Under the pieces are notes generated by a model that had not been told where the DNA came from, made no database searches, and worked only from the letters and a program-made list of their open reading frames with translations. This document shows positions 1 through 12,256 of a stretch of 64,000 nt of DNA, one piece after another (the stretch's first letter is position 1; every line of letters begins with the position of its first letter). The DNA comes from Salmonella enterica subsp. arizonae. Its GTDB lineage: Bacteria > Pseudomonadota > Gammaproteobacteria > Enterobacterales > Enterobacteriaceae. Made by a program: the position numbers and the translations under genes. The stretch covers positions 62,001-126,000 of the forward strand of contig NZ_VXJW01000006.1 of the NCBI RefSeq assembly GCF_008692845.1, in the 5' to 3' direction.

Positions 1-1058
<1,058 letters not shown>

Positions 1059-1308
1059 GATTTCCCCCTGATTTACTGGGGGCGAAGATTAACGATTTGT
1101 GCGCTGTATCACGATTGAGATTTTCTAAGGTATCTCATTTTTAATAAAATTAAGTAATAATTTTAAATTTATAATAAATGATTTTTTATGATAAATATCA
1201 ATACATTGTTTTCCATTTTTGCAGTTTTATTTATAAAATATTTTCCATTTTTGAATTAGATAAATTATGTGAAAGGCGGCCTGGGCGTGCCGCCGGTTCG
1301 TCATTACA

Positions 1309-2190
1309 TTATGGCTGCTGTGCGGTAAGTTGTGTGATGAAGCGCTGACGCGAGCGTTCCACATACTGTTGCAACCCATTGGGATCAAAAAATGCCTGTG
1401 TATCGCCGTTGCGAAGCTGCTGTCGTTTTTCCAGTAGACCAAAGCGGTCGCCTTTGTTGGCAATAAAGATATCAACATATTGGGCGGCCAGTGTCTTAAA
1501 GCTATGCTGAATATCAGTAACCAGGTCAGGATAGTTTTTGTTGTTAATCAGCAGGTAGTCGGGTGTGGCGAGACTATCGGCGTAAATTAGCGTCTTGCCG
1601 TTGCGGAGCGTTACGCGCCAGGAGGTTGCGCCGGGCAGATGCCCAGGCGTGAACAGCGCTGCCACGGTTATCCCCCCGAGGCTGATGCTTTCCCGGTCGT
1701 GGATAATTTTATCAGTGGTGACGGGCGGAAAGGGGAGCGCATCGCCAAGCGCAAAGTCCTGCCGTCCCCCCCTCGCCATCTGCTCGGCGTTAGGTTGGCT
1801 GGCGACCAATTGTGCGCCGCTCCACGCTTTCAAGCGTGCCATTCCCCCCGCCTGATCCAGCCGCGCATGGCTGTTCAGCAGATAGCGCACGTCGGTGAGG
1901 CGGAATCCTGCCGTTTCAATATTCGCTTTAATTTGCGGCGCGCTTTCATCTAACCCCGCATCAATAAGAATATGCCCTGCCGGGGTAGTCAGCAGAATAG
2001 AAGAGAGATTTTCTGTGCCGACATACCACACGCCTTCCGTGATTTGAAACGGCTCAATAGGTTTAGCCCACGCTTTAAACAATGACAACGGAGGCGCGGG
2101 TGATAACGGTTGTGAACGATCTAATGCTGCCATTGCAGGAAGTGCTGATGTTGAAAATATACATACAAAGAATAATGCATAGCGATTCAT
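1309..2190 (-). CDS. class B3 metallo-beta-lactamase homologue with altered zinc ligands
   Basis: A 293-residue secreted metallo-hydrolase. Residues 1-21 form a signal peptide ending in AMA-A. The fold shows the HxHxDH-type loop at residues 108-113, but here it reads H-A-R-L-D-Q. A second ligand His184 is in TPGHLPG. In standard B3 numbering H116, D120 and H196 are kept, H118 is Arg110 and H121 is Gln113. The last ligand, H263, appears as Lys246 in IANKGDRFG. This triple change matches what I recall as the B3-RQK group of enzymes, which includes Salmonella and Cronobacter members with unusual metal binding and modest beta-lactam activity. It is divergent from a LysR gene 73 bp away, an ampC-ampR-like layout. 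Product exported to the periplasm; natural substrate unknown. Confidence 0.82.
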   Translation of the reverse strand: MNRYALFFVCIFSTSALPAMAALDRSQPLSPAPPLSLFKAWAKPIEPFQITEGVWYVGTENLSSILLTTPAGHILIDAGLDESAPQIKANIETAGFRLTDVRYLLNSHARLDQAGGMARLKAWSGAQLVASQPNAEQMARGGRQDFALGDALPFPPVTTDKIIHDRESISLGGITVAALFTPGHLPGATSWRVTLRNGKTLIYADSLATPDYLLINNKNYPDLVTDIQHSFKTLAAQYVDIFIANKGDRFGLLEKRQQLRNGDTQAFFDPNGLQQYVERSRQRFITQLTAQQP

Positions 2191-2221
2191 AATGTTCTCC
2201 TGATTGAAGCGCCCGCAGTAT

Positions 2222-2244
2222 ACCTGGCAGTAATTTAGCCAGGT
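2222..2244. promoter_or_regulatory. candidate LysR operator between the lactamase and LysR genes
   Basis: ACCTGGC at 2222-2228 and its exact reverse complement GCCAGGT at 2238-2244 are separated by nine AT-rich bases. This dyad fills the short 73 bp divergent interval. Dyads of this size carrying a T-N11-A core are typical LysR-family recognition sites. The assignment is inference from position and symmetry. Confidence 0.55.
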
Positions 2245-2263
2245 TCAATAAGAGAGACGTTTA

Positions 2264-3166
2264 ATGAACTTGCTGCAAATGGATATGAACCTGTTAAAAG
2301 TATTGTATGTGTTGCTGGAGACAGGCTCGACGGGGAAAACGGCGCAAAAGCTGGCTTTATCGCCTTCTGCGGTAAGTCATGCGCTCATGAGATTGCGCGA
2401 TGCGCTACACGATCCGTTGTTTCGACGGGAAGGGAACCGCCAGATTCCTACGCCTTATGCACAGGCGCTGCGCGACAAATTGACGCCAGTGTTTGTTTCG
2501 CTTAATGAGGAGCTGTTTGGCGATAAAGAGAACGGCTCCCGTTGTTTCCGGGTGGTGATTCCTCCCGCATTGAACGCGCTGCTTACGCCCGTTCTCGCGG
2601 AGAAAGGCCATCTTCATCAGGCGGTAATAGAGTGCCTTCCTTTTGCCCGCCGCCCCTGGCGAGATGAACTGTTGGACAGCTCGGTTGATTTGGTGCTGGC
2701 AATTGGCGACCATCAAAAGCAGGTCAGCGCCCTGCATTACGAACGGGTGGGTACTACGCGTCTGATCGCGGTTTATGGGATGCCATTGCGTTCACGCCTG
2801 GAGAATGCCGCAGCGTTGAATTTTGATGAGCTACAGCATTATCAGTACATTTACTGTTTGCCGTGGTCAAAAGAGAACAACGAACTGGACAGGCAGCAGA
2901 CTCGCGCCGGGTTTGAACGCCCGCTGGCGTTTGTTTGTCATGACTACAGCCAGCTTGCGCCTGCTGTCCAGTCAGCGCCGCTGATGGCTATTGTACCGCG
3001 CCCCTGGTATGAAAATTTATCCGATAAGCGCGGTCTTTTTGTCCTGCCGCTTGCCGGAGAGCAGGCGGAAGGCGCTATTTTTATGCAGTATCGGGCTTCG
3101 ACGGTAGAGTGGAAGCGACGCCTTATTGAGGCCATTCGCCGGAAATTAAAAACATACTACCAATAA
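2264..3166 (+). CDS. LysR-family transcriptional regulator
   Basis: A 300-residue protein with an N-terminal winged helix-turn-helix: residues ~6-65 include TGSTGKTAQKLALSPSAVSHAL and LFRREGNRQIPTPYA, a characteristic LysR signature. A periplasmic-binding-like effector domain follows from about residue 90. The start at 2264 follows AAGAGAGA; ATG codons five and seven codons downstream are alternatives. It is divergent from the metallo-beta-lactamase homologue and probably controls it and itself, as AmpR does for ampC. That link is inferred from gene order and the intervening dyad. Effector unknown. Confidence 0.85.
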   Translation: MNLLQMDMNLLKVLYVLLETGSTGKTAQKLALSPSAVSHALMRLRDALHDPLFRREGNRQIPTPYAQALRDKLTPVFVSLNEELFGDKENGSRCFRVVIPPALNALLTPVLAEKGHLHQAVIECLPFARRPWRDELLDSSVDLVLAIGDHQKQVSALHYERVGTTRLIAVYGMPLRSRLENAAALNFDELQHYQYIYCLPWSKENNELDRQQTRAGFERPLAFVCHDYSQLAPAVQSAPLMAIVPRPWYENLSDKRGLFVLPLAGEQAEGAIFMQYRASTVEWKRRLIEAIRRKLKTYYQ

Positions 3167-3173
3167 ACGCGAA

Positions 3174-3192
3174 AGCCCGCGTAATGCGGGCT
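3174..3192. terminator. hairpin between convergent LysR gene and yicC
   Basis: AGCCCGC (3174-3180), loop GTAAT and GCGGGCT (3186-3192) form a perfect GC-rich stem between two convergent genes. Flanking T tracts are short on both sides, so it may work in both directions but weakly. Confidence 0.5.
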
Positions 3193-3215
3193 CTGTGGCA
3201 TGTTGAACGCCAGAA

Positions 3216-4079
3216 TTACTCGATATTCTGAATTTGCTCGCGCATTTGCTCGATCAACACTTTTAATTCAATAGCGGAGTTAGTTACATCAGCGTTGATG
3301 GATTTGGAGGCCAGGGTGTTCGACTCACGGTTAAATTCTTGCATCATGAAGTCCAGACGGCGACCTACCGCCTCTTTTTTCTTCAAAATGTTGTAAGTCT
3401 CTTTGACGTGCGCTTCCAGACGATCCAGCTCTTCCGCCACATCAATGCGCTGCGCCATCATCACCAGCTCTTGCTCCAGACGGTTGTTTTCCAACTGAAC
3501 CTGAGCATCTTCCAGCTTCGCGACCAGGCGTTCACGCTGCCATTGCAAGATTTCCGGCATATGCGCGCGGACTTTCGCTACTTCGGCGCTGACGCCTTCC
3601 AGCCGTTGTTCAATCAGCGCTTTCAGCGCCTGGCCTTCCGTTTCGCGCGCGACGATAAAGTCATCCAGCGTACCGTCCAGCGTGGCTAAAATTTCTGCGG
3701 CAATCGCGTCCAGATCCTGCTCTTGCGCCGCCATGACACCTGGCCAGCGCAAAATATCAACCGGATTGATTTCCCCTTCGTCGCTCTGCATTTTGACCCA
3801 GTTTGCGGCGCTAACAAGCTGTTTCGCCAGCTTTTCATTCAGAATAAGCTCGCCTTGCGCGCTGGCATCGGGTTCAAAACGCAGCATACATTCGACTTTG
3901 CCGCGCGTCAGGCGTGTACGAATGCGTTCGCGCACGACGGGTTCAAGACTACGGAACTGTTCCGGCAGACGAAAGTAAGTTTCCAGATAACGCTGGTTTA
4001 CCGAGCGCATTTCCCAGGTCGCGCTACCCCATTCACCCTTGATTTCACGCCGGGCGTAGGCGGTCATGCTGCGGATCAT
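3216..4079 (-). CDS. yicC: YicC/YloC-family endoribonuclease
   Basis: 287 residues, the family's usual length. It starts MIRSMTAYARRE (the conserved SMTGFG-like N-terminus), has the VNQRYLE motif near residue 28, and ends with the conserved RRLDFMMQEFNRESNTLASKS region, where the acidic and Asn residues are highly conserved. Long charged helices fill the middle. E. coli YicC is an endoribonuclease implicated in turnover of small RNA such as RyhB. It is divergent from rph, with 125 bp between starts. Confidence 0.93.
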   Translation of the reverse strand: MIRSMTAYARREIKGEWGSATWEMRSVNQRYLETYFRLPEQFRSLEPVVRERIRTRLTRGKVECMLRFEPDASAQGELILNEKLAKQLVSAANWVKMQSDEGEINPVDILRWPGVMAAQEQDLDAIAAEILATLDGTLDDFIVARETEGQALKALIEQRLEGVSAEVAKVRAHMPEILQWQRERLVAKLEDAQVQLENNRLEQELVMMAQRIDVAEELDRLEAHVKETYNILKKKEAVGRRLDFMMQEFNRESNTLASKSINADVTNSAIELKVLIEQMREQIQNIE

Positions 4080-4204
4080 AGATATTCCCGTTTTTAAAGG
4101 AGAGATGAGGGGATTATAGCTATCCAGGCATTGTCATGATAGGAATAACCATCGGAAGTCCGTATAATGCGCAGCCATATTCGTTTTAAGCCGGAGATCT
4201 CAAT

Positions 4205-4921
4205 ATGCGTCCAGCAGGCCGTAGCGCTAATCAGGTGCGTCCAGTAACCCTGACCCGTAACTATACAAAACACGCTGAAGGCTCGGTACTGGTCGAATTT
4301 GGAGATACCAAAGTGTTGTGTACCGCCTCTATTGAAGAGGGCGTTCCACGCTTTCTGAAAGGGCAAGGCCAGGGGTGGATCACTGCTGAGTATGGCATGC
4401 TACCTCGCGCTACCCATACCCGTAACGCGCGTGAAGCGGCTAAGGGTAAGCAAGGCGGCCGTACTATGGAAATTCAGCGTTTGATCGCGCGTGCGCTGCG
4501 TGCGGCAGTCGATTTGAAAACGCTTGGCGAATTTACCATTACGCTGGACTGCGATGTTATCCAGGCCGATGGCGGTACGCGTACAGCGTCTATTACCGGT
4601 GCCTGCGTGGCGTTGGCGGATGCGCTGAATAAGCTGGTTGCAAACGGTAAGCTGAAAACCAATCCGATGAAAGGCTTGGTGGCGGCGGTTTCCGTAGGTA
4701 TCGTTAACGGCGAAGCGATATGCGATCTGGAATATGTCGAAGACTCCGCCGCAGAAACCGATATGAACGTCGTGATGACTGAAGACGGCCGCATTATTGA
4801 AGTGCAGGGCACCGCAGAAGGCGAGCCGTTTAGCCATGAAGAACTTCTCACGTTGTTGGCGTTAGCCAGAGGGGGAATTGAATCCATTGTGGCGACGCAG
4901 AAGGCGGCGTTAGAAAATTGA
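4205..4921 (+). CDS. rph: ribonuclease PH
   Basis: 238 residues, full length. RNase PH is a phosphate-dependent 3'-5' exoribonuclease that trims tRNA precursors. The N-terminus [14 protein letters not shown], the [23 protein letters not shown] block and the [19 protein letters not shown] block are the family's phosphate- and RNA-binding motifs. Unlike the frameshifted rph-1 allele of E. coli K-12, the C-terminus here is intact. The pyrE attenuator follows immediately, so translation of the end of rph should influence pyrE expression. Confidence 0.96.
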   Translation: MRPAGRSANQVRPVTLTRNYTKHAEGSVLVEFGDTKVLCTASIEEGVPRFLKGQGQGWITAEYGMLPRATHTRNAREAAKGKQGGRTMEIQRLIARALRAAVDLKTLGEFTITLDCDVIQADGGTRTASITGACVALADALNKLVANGKLKTNPMKGLVAAVSVGIVNGEAICDLEYVEDSAAETDMNVVMTEDGRIIEVQGTAEGEPFSHEELLTLLALARGGIESIVATQKAALEN

Positions 4922-4925
4922 TTTT

Positions 4926-4953
4926 AAGGCGACTGAGAGGTCGCCTTTTTTTT
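4926..4953 (+). terminator. pyrE attenuator (intrinsic terminator after rph)
   Basis: AAGGCGAC (4926-4933), a six-base loop and GTCGCCTT (4940-4947) form a perfect eight-pair stem followed by a run of T to 4953. In enterobacteria this hairpin attenuates pyrE. When UTP is low, RNA polymerase pauses, ribosomes on rph keep up with it and the terminator cannot form. Position and structure here fit that known mechanism. Confidence 0.92.
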
Positions 4954-4999
4954 GTCCGTGAATTTCGTAAATGATGATAGTAAGAAGAGGAGCGAATCG

Positions 5000-5641
5000 A
5001 TGAAACCGTATCAGCGCCAGTTTATTGAGTTTGCGCTTGACAAGCAGGTACTAAAGTTTGGCGAGTTTACGCTGAAATCCGGGCGCAAAAGCCCCTATTT
5101 CTTCAACGCCGGGCTGTTTAATACCGGGCGCGACCTGGCGTTGTTAGGTCGTTTTTATGCCGAAGCGCTGGTGGATTCCGGTATTGAATTCGATTTGCTG
5201 TTTGGTCCCGCATACAAAGGTATTCCGATCGCGACGACGACAGCGGTTGCGCTGGCGGAACATCACGATAAAGACCTGCCGTACTGCTTTAACCGCAAGG
5301 AGGCAAAAGATCATGGCGAAGGCGGAAATCTGGTGGGCAGTGCGCTACGGGGCCGCGTGATGCTGGTGGATGACGTGATTACCGCAGGTACGGCGATTCG
5401 CGAGTCTATGGAGATTATTCAGGCGCACGGGGCCACGCTGGCAGGCGTGCTGATCTCGCTGGATCGTCAGGAACGCGGCCGCAGTGAGATTTCAGCGATT
5501 CACGAAGTGGAACGCGACTATGGATGTAACGTGATTTCCATTATTACGCTGAAAGATCTCATTACTTATCTGGAAGAGAAACCTGAGATGGCGGAGCACC
5601 TGGCGGCTGTACGGGCATACTGGGAAGAGTTTGGGGTGTAA
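5000..5641 (+). CDS. pyrE: orotate phosphoribosyltransferase
   Basis: 213 residues starting [14 protein letters not shown]. An in-frame codon 48 bases earlier would add a non-homologous tail, while the ATG at 5000 follows GAAGAGGA at good distance. PyrE converts orotate and PRPP to orotidine 5'-phosphate in UMP synthesis. The PRPP-binding motif is [13 protein letters not shown] near residue 120, and the flexible catalytic loop is [12 protein letters not shown] near residue 99. It is co-transcribed with rph and controlled by the attenuator just upstream. Confidence 0.96.
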   Translation: MKPYQRQFIEFALDKQVLKFGEFTLKSGRKSPYFFNAGLFNTGRDLALLGRFYAEALVDSGIEFDLLFGPAYKGIPIATTTAVALAEHHDKDLPYCFNRKEAKDHGEGGNLVGSALRGRVMLVDDVITAGTAIRESMEIIQAHGATLAGVLISLDRQERGRSEISAIHEVERDYGCNVISIITLKDLITYLEEKPEMAEHLAAVRAYWEEFGV

Positions 5642-5684
5642 GTGAATTGCCCGGTGGCGAGACGCGTACCTGCCCTACGTTTCT

Positions 5685-5716
5685 GTAGGCCGGATAAGGC
5701 GAAGCCGTTATCCGGC
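5685..5716. repeat. REP-type palindromic element after pyrE
   Basis: GCCGGATAAGGC at 5689-5700 is followed by GCCGTTATCCGGC at 5704-5716, the classic REP/PU stem of enterobacteria. It lies between convergent pyrE and slmA and probably stabilises the 3' ends of mRNA. Confidence 0.82.
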
Positions 5717-5724
5717 AAGAAGGG

Positions 5725-6321
5725 TTACTGCAACTGGGCGGCAATCAACGGCCAGCGGGCATCGAAATCGTCCGTTGGACGGTATTTAAATTCGCTACGC
5801 ACAAACCGCGAGAGCATACCTTCACAGAAGGCCAATAGCTGGCTTGCCAGCAGATTTTCATCCGTCGCGTAGCCTTCGCCTTCACGCATTCTTTTTTCTC
5901 TTAGCACTTGGCGGAGCTGCGCTTCGATGCGTTCAAAAAGCTGGTTAATGCGCCCTTGCAGGCGATCCTGTTCAAACATCAGCGCGTGCCCGGTAAGAAT
6001 GCGCGTCAGGCCAGGGTTGCGTTCGCCAAAACCCAGAATCAGCAACACAATCAGCCGCAAACGCGCGCTGGTGTCTTTTTCATCTTTTAAAATCAGATTG
6101 ATACGGGTAATCAGACTATCTTCGATAAACTCAATCAGGCTATCGAACATGCGGGTCTTGCTGGGAAAATGGCGGTATAGCGCCGCTTCGGAAACGCCGA
6201 CCGAGGCCGCCAGTTTTGCTGTCGTAATGCGTTGACTTCCATCGCTGGATTCAAGCATCAGCGCCAGTGACTGAAGTATTTCTTCGCGACGATTCCTTTT
6301 CGCAGTTTGTTTTTCTGCCAT
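5725..6321 (-). CDS. slmA: nucleoid occlusion factor SlmA (TetR fold)
   Basis: 198 residues with a TetR-type helix-turn-helix at about 28-50 ([22 protein letters not shown]). It binds specific chromosomal sites and, when DNA-bound, blocks FtsZ assembly over the nucleoid. The sequence fits E. coli SlmA (Ttk) closely as I recall it. SlmA is not known as a metabolic repressor despite the TetR fold. It lies downstream of dut on the same strand with a 107 bp gap. Confidence 0.93.
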
Positions 6322-6375
6322 GTTACAAAATACCCCTGAAAATAAGCACTTGCCAGGCGAGCACCCACGCTATAA

Positions 6376-6396
6376 CCGCAAACTCACCGTTTGCGG
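6376..6396. terminator. hairpin between dut and slmA
   Basis: CCGCAAAC (6376-6383), loop TCACC, GTTTGCGG (6389-6396) is a perfect eight-pair stem in the dut-slmA gap. No long T run follows on either strand, so it may be a weak terminator or an mRNA-stabilising hairpin. Confidence 0.4.
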
Positions 6397-6428
6397 CTGT
6401 ATTATGACGTTATTGGGATGCGTAAAAT

Positions 6429-6887
6429 TTACTTACGGCCAGAATGACCGAAGCCGCCCTCGCCACGTTCGGTGGCGTCAAATGCTTCCACCAGATTAAA
6501 TTCGGCCTGAACGACCGGAACAAACACCATTTGCGCGATACGTTCGCCCGGTTCAATGGTAAAACTGTCCTGACCGCGGTTCCAGATTGAAACCATCAGT
6601 TGCCCCTGATAATCAGAATCAATCAGCCCGACCAGGTTGCCCAGCACGATACCATGTTTATGGCCCAGGCCCGAACGCGGTAACATAACTGCCGCCAGCG
6701 AGGGATCGGCGATATGAATGGCCAGTCCGGTAGGCACCAACGTCGTTGCACCAGGCGCCAGTTCTACGGCGCCGTCGAGACAGGCGCGCAGGTCAAGTCC
6801 GGCAGAACCAGAAGTAGCATAAGTCGGCAGCGGAAACTGCTGACCAACACGCGGGTCCAGAATCTTAACGTCGATTTTTTTCATCAT
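6429..6887 (-). CDS. dut: deoxyuridine 5'-triphosphate nucleotidohydrolase
   Basis: 152 residues. dUTPase hydrolyses dUTP to dUMP, preventing uracil incorporation and supplying thymidylate synthesis. The five family motifs are visible: [38 protein letters not shown] and the P-loop-like [10 protein letters not shown] at the C-terminus. Two adjacent ATG codons make the start either 6887 or 6884; the second is the traditional one. It overlaps the end of coaBC by about 20 bases, so the two are transcribed and probably translated as a coupled pair. Confidence 0.96.
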   Translation of the reverse strand: MMKKIDVKILDPRVGQQFPLPTYATSGSAGLDLRACLDGAVELAPGATTLVPTGLAIHIADPSLAAVMLPRSGLGHKHGIVLGNLVGLIDSDYQGQLMVSIWNRGQDSFTIEPGERIAQMVFVPVVQAEFNLVEAFDATERGEGGFGHSGRK

Positions 6888-8085
6888 AACGGGTTACGAT
6901 CTCGTCGAGTAATAATTGGCCAAGGAGTTCTTTGCGCTCAAGCGGTAAGACTTTATCTCCATCCTGCCAGAAAAGGTGTAAAGCGTTGTTGTCGCTGTTA
7001 AATCCTTGATTTGAAAGTGAAACATCGTTTGCACAAATCAGGTCAAGGTTCTTACGGATACGTTTTTGCCGGGCGTATTCTTCCACATTATTCGTTTCTG
7101 CGGCAAACCCAACAACGTAGGGTCGATGCTGACTGAGCGCGGCCACCCCGGCGATAATATCCGGGTTTTTGACCATTTTTATTATTAATTCATCACCTTG
7201 CGCCGCCTGTTTTTTGATTTTTTTACTGGCGATAGTTTCTGCGCGATAGTCGGCCACGGCGGCGCAGCTAATGAAAATATGCTGCTGCTGAACGGCGGAC
7301 TGAACAGCCGCTTCCATTTCCAGCGCAGTCATGACATCAATACGTTGTACAAAAGGCGGCGTCGGTAACGAAACGGGACCGGAGACCAGCGTGACATTCG
7401 CGCCGCGACGCGCTGCGGCCGCCGCAATAGCGAAGCCCATTTTACCGGAGCTGTGGTTGGAAATATAACGCACCGGGTCAAGCGGTTCGCGCGTTGGACC
7501 TGCCGTAATCATGATATTAAGATGTTGTAGATCGTTGACAGCAGAGAAATGCGCGGCGGCTTTATCCACGATAACGACTGGGTCCAGCATTCGGCCCGGG
7601 CCTACATCGCCGCACGCCTGACTGCCGGTATCCGGCCCCCAAATGAACAGGCCGCGAGAGGTAAGCACCTCCAGATTATGTTGTGTGGCGGCAGCGCGGT
7701 ACATTTGTTGGTTCATGGCCGGAAGAACGGCCACCGGGGCTGGCGTCGCCAGGCAGATAGTGGAGACTAAATCATTAGCCATACCAGATGCTACACGGGC
7801 GATCAGATCGGCGGTCGCAGGGGCAAGAATAACCAGGTCGGCCCATTTCCCCAACTCGATATGCCCCATCGCGGCTTCGGCGGCAGGGTCAAGCAAACTG
7901 TCGGATACGGGATAACCCGACACAGCCTGTAAGCTCAGAGGGGTAATAAAGGCTTTTGCCGCTTCGGTCATTGCCACGCGCACGTCAGCGCCACGCTCAC
8001 GTAAACGGCGCACCAGCTCCGGCGTTTTATACGCAGCGATACCGCCGCTAACGGCGAGAACAATTTTTTTACCGACCAGGCTCAT
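6865..8085 (-). CDS. coaBC: bifunctional phosphopantothenoylcysteine decarboxylase/synthetase
   Basis: 406 residues from [15 protein letters not shown]. The reading frame is open further upstream, but homology begins here and AGGAA precedes the two adjacent ATGs at 8088 and 8085. CoaC, residues ~1-190, is the flavin decarboxylase with [29 protein letters not shown] and PAMNQQMY. CoaB, ~191-406, joins cysteine to 4'-phosphopantothenate and shows [18 protein letters not shown] and a C-terminal [14 protein letters not shown] segment. It makes 4'-phosphopantetheine for coenzyme A, while coaD in this window acts one step later. Confidence 0.95.
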   Translation of the reverse strand: MSLVGKKIVLAVSGGIAAYKTPELVRRLRERGADVRVAMTEAAKAFITPLSLQAVSGYPVSDSLLDPAAEAAMGHIELGKWADLVILAPATADLIARVASGMANDLVSTICLATPAPVAVLPAMNQQMYRAAATQHNLEVLTSRGLFIWGPDTGSQACGDVGPGRMLDPVVIVDKAAAHFSAVNDLQHLNIMITAGPTREPLDPVRYISNHSSGKMGFAIAAAAARRGANVTLVSGPVSLPTPPFVQRIDVMTALEMEAAVQSAVQQQHIFISCAAVADYRAETIASKKIKKQAAQGDELIIKMVKNPDIIAGVAALSQHRPYVVGFAAETNNVEEYARQKRIRKNLDLICANDVSLSNQGFNSDNNALHLFWQDGDKVLPLERKELLGQLLLDEIVTRYDEKNRR

Positions 8086-8260
8086 CATGATCTTTCCTGT
8101 TGGGTGACTTCGAAAGGCGGCTATTTTATCACAATCTCTACGGCGTCGTGTCTCTGCCTGCGATTCGCTTTGCGAGGCGCTACGCAAGAACAAAATCGGG
8201 GCATCGATCTCTCCCAAAGGCTGTGCCACTATGCTGCTTCCTTAAAAAGGAGGTACGCGG

Positions 8261-8926
8261 ATGGATACGTTGGACGAATTATTACCGCGTGAAAAAATGC
8301 TCAGATCCGGCATTGCTTCCCTCAGCGACGTGGAGCTGCTGGCGCTTTTTTTACGTACCGGCACGCCGGGAAAAGATGTCATAACACTGGCAAAAGAGAT
8401 GTTACAGCGCTTCGGGTCGCTCTATGGCCTGCTGTCGGCGGACTTTGCGCAGTTTCGCGGCATAAATGGCATCGGCCTGGCGAAATTCGCGCAGTTGAAA
8501 GGCATTGCTGAGTTGGCAAGGCGCTATTACAGCGTGCGCATGAATGAGGAAGATGCGTTGCTCAGCCCGGAAATGACGCTGGAATTTCTGCAAAGCCAAC
8601 TGACGGGCGAGGAGCGTGAGATCTTTTTGGTGATCTTTCTCGATGCCCAGCACCGCGTGCTCCAGCACAGCCGCCTGTTTTCCGGAACGCTTAGCCACGT
8701 CGAGGTGCATCCGCGTGAGATTGTCCGGGAAGCGATTAAACTCAATGCCTCGGCGGTCATTCTGGCGCATAATCATCCTTCCGGCTGCGCGGAGCCGAGT
8801 AAAGCGGATAAACATATCACCGATCGCGTGATAAAGTGCTGCCAGTTTATGGATATCCGGGTGCTCGATCACCTGATAATTGGGCGTGGAGAGTACGTTT
8901 CTTTTGCTGAGCGCGGCTGGATTTAA
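8261..8926 (+). CDS. radC: RadC/YicR family JAB-domain protein
   Basis: 221 residues. An N-terminal helix-hairpin-helix part (~20-75, [31 protein letters not shown]) is followed by an MPN/JAB1 metalloprotease-like domain with [16 protein letters not shown] near residue 168 (H-x-H...S..D zinc ligands). Despite the name, a role in DNA repair is not supported in E. coli and the substrate is unknown. A strong AAGGAGG lies eight bases before the ATG. It is divergent from coaBC. Confidence 0.9.
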   Translation: MDTLDELLPREKMLRSGIASLSDVELLALFLRTGTPGKDVITLAKEMLQRFGSLYGLLSADFAQFRGINGIGLAKFAQLKGIAELARRYYSVRMNEEDALLSPEMTLEFLQSQLTGEEREIFLVIFLDAQHRVLQHSRLFSGTLSHVEVHPREIVREAIKLNASAVILAHNHPSGCAEPSKADKHITDRVIKCCQFMDIRVLDHLIIGRGEYVSFAERGWI

Positions 8927-8968
8927 GGTACTTTGGGCGATCCATCGGGATCTTTGTCTGTTCGGGAC

Positions 8969-8997
8969 TTGAGCATATCGCCGGGTCAGCGTATACT
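8969..8997 (+). promoter_or_regulatory. sigma-70 promoter of rpmBG
   Basis: TTGAGC at 8969-8974 and TATACT at 8992-8997 are separated by exactly 17 bases, about 145 bases ahead of rpmB. This leaves a long leader (9004-9142) that could hold translational control of the ribosomal protein operon. Confidence 0.8.
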
Positions 8998-9121
8998 ACG
9001 CCACCTTTGAGAATCTCGGGTTTGGCATTTGGGCCTGGCAATCGGGGGTTCACTTAGAACCGCCGTGACCAGGCTTTACAGCCTGACGAGGCGCCAATAC
9101 CCCATACGAAGCTCGAGCTAA

Positions 9122-9379
<258 letters not shown>

Positions 9380-9389
9380 GAGGAAATAA

Positions 9390-9560
<171 letters not shown>

Positions 9561-9580
9561 TTCTCGCTTTGATGTAACAA

Positions 9581-9606
9581 AAACCTCGCTTCGGCGGGGT
9601 TTTTTG
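9581..9606 (+). terminator. intrinsic terminator of rpmBG
   Basis: ACCTCGC, loop TTCG, GCGGGGT with a run of T from 9600. The UUCG tetraloop and U tract make it a strong rho-independent terminator. Some read-through into mutM is possible, since mutM is on the same strand 50 bases on. Confidence 0.92.
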
Positions 9607-9657
9607 TTTTCTGGCCGTCCCCATATTAATGAGACCTGCCACACAGCCGGAGACGCT

Positions 9658-10467
9658 ATGCCTGAATTACCAGAAGTTGAAACCAGCCGCCGGGGTATTG
9701 AACCCCATTTAGTTGGCGCCACCATCCTGCACGCCCATATCCGCAACGGTCGTCTGCGCTGGCCGGTTTCAGACGAAATTTATCGCCTGAGCGATACGCC
9801 CATCCTTAGCGTTCAGCGTCGTGCCAAATATCTGCTGCTGGAGCTACCTGACGGCTGGATAATCATTCACTTGGGGATGTCGGGAAGCTTGCGGATACTG
9901 TCGGAAGCGCAGCCGGCGGAAAAGCACGACCATGTTGATTTGGTGATGAGCAATGGCAAAATTCTACGCTATACCGATCCTCGCCGCTTTGGCGCCTGGC
10001 TATGGACCAAAGAGCTGGAAGGGCATAATGTGCTGGCGCACCTGGGACCGGAGCCGCTAAGCGATGAGTTTAATGGCGAGTATTTGCAGCAGAAATGCGC
10101 GAAGAGGAAAACGGCGATTAAACCCTGGCTGATGGATAACAAGCTGGTGGTCGGCGTGGGGAATATCTACGCTAGTGAGTCGCTGTTTGCCGCTGGTATC
10201 CACCCTGATCGTCTGGCGTCGTCACTCTCGAAAGAGGAGTGCGACCTGCTGGCGCGGGTGATTAAAGCTGTTTTGCTGCGTTCTATCGAACAAGGTGGGA
10301 CAACTCTGAAAGATTTTCTGCAAAGTGATGGAAAACCGGGCTATTTTGCGCAGGAGTTGCAGGTGTATGGGCGCAAAGGCGAGCCGTGTCGGGTATGCGG
10401 TACGCCGGTAGTCGCAACCAAACACGCACAGCGTGCGACGTTCTATTGCCGTCACTGTCAGAAGTAA
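9658..10467 (+). CDS. mutM: formamidopyrimidine-DNA glycosylase (Fpg)
   Basis: 269 residues. The mature enzyme needs Pro2-Glu3 at its N-terminus, and [16 protein letters not shown] begins at the ATG at 9658; upstream in-frame codons would destroy this. It removes 8-oxoguanine and formamidopyrimidines and nicks the abasic site. The helix-two-turn-helix region ([19 protein letters not shown]) is at about 165, and the C-terminal zinc finger C-x2-C-x16-C-x2-C covers the last ~27 residues. The catalytic lysine is in [11 protein letters not shown] near residue 57. Confidence 0.97.
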   Translation: MPELPEVETSRRGIEPHLVGATILHAHIRNGRLRWPVSDEIYRLSDTPILSVQRRAKYLLLELPDGWIIIHLGMSGSLRILSEAQPAEKHDHVDLVMSNGKILRYTDPRRFGAWLWTKELEGHNVLAHLGPEPLSDEFNGEYLQQKCAKRKTAIKPWLMDNKLVVGVGNIYASESLFAAGIHPDRLASSLSKEECDLLARVIKAVLLRSIEQGGTTLKDFLQSDGKPGYFAQELQVYGRKGEPCRVCGTPVVATKHAQRATFYCRHCQK

Positions 10468-10490
10468 AACGCCAGGCCCAGCAAGGATAC

Positions 10491-12256
<1,766 letters not shown>

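Noticed and set aside
1227-1478. 83-codon minus-strand frame downstream of the lactamase homologue
   Set aside because: It overlaps the C-terminal part of the lactamase gene in another frame and ends in AT-rich non-coding DNA.
8104-8384. plus-strand frames upstream of radC
   Set aside because: They run through the coaBC-radC promoter gap into radC out of frame. The radC start has a strong AAGGAGG of its own.
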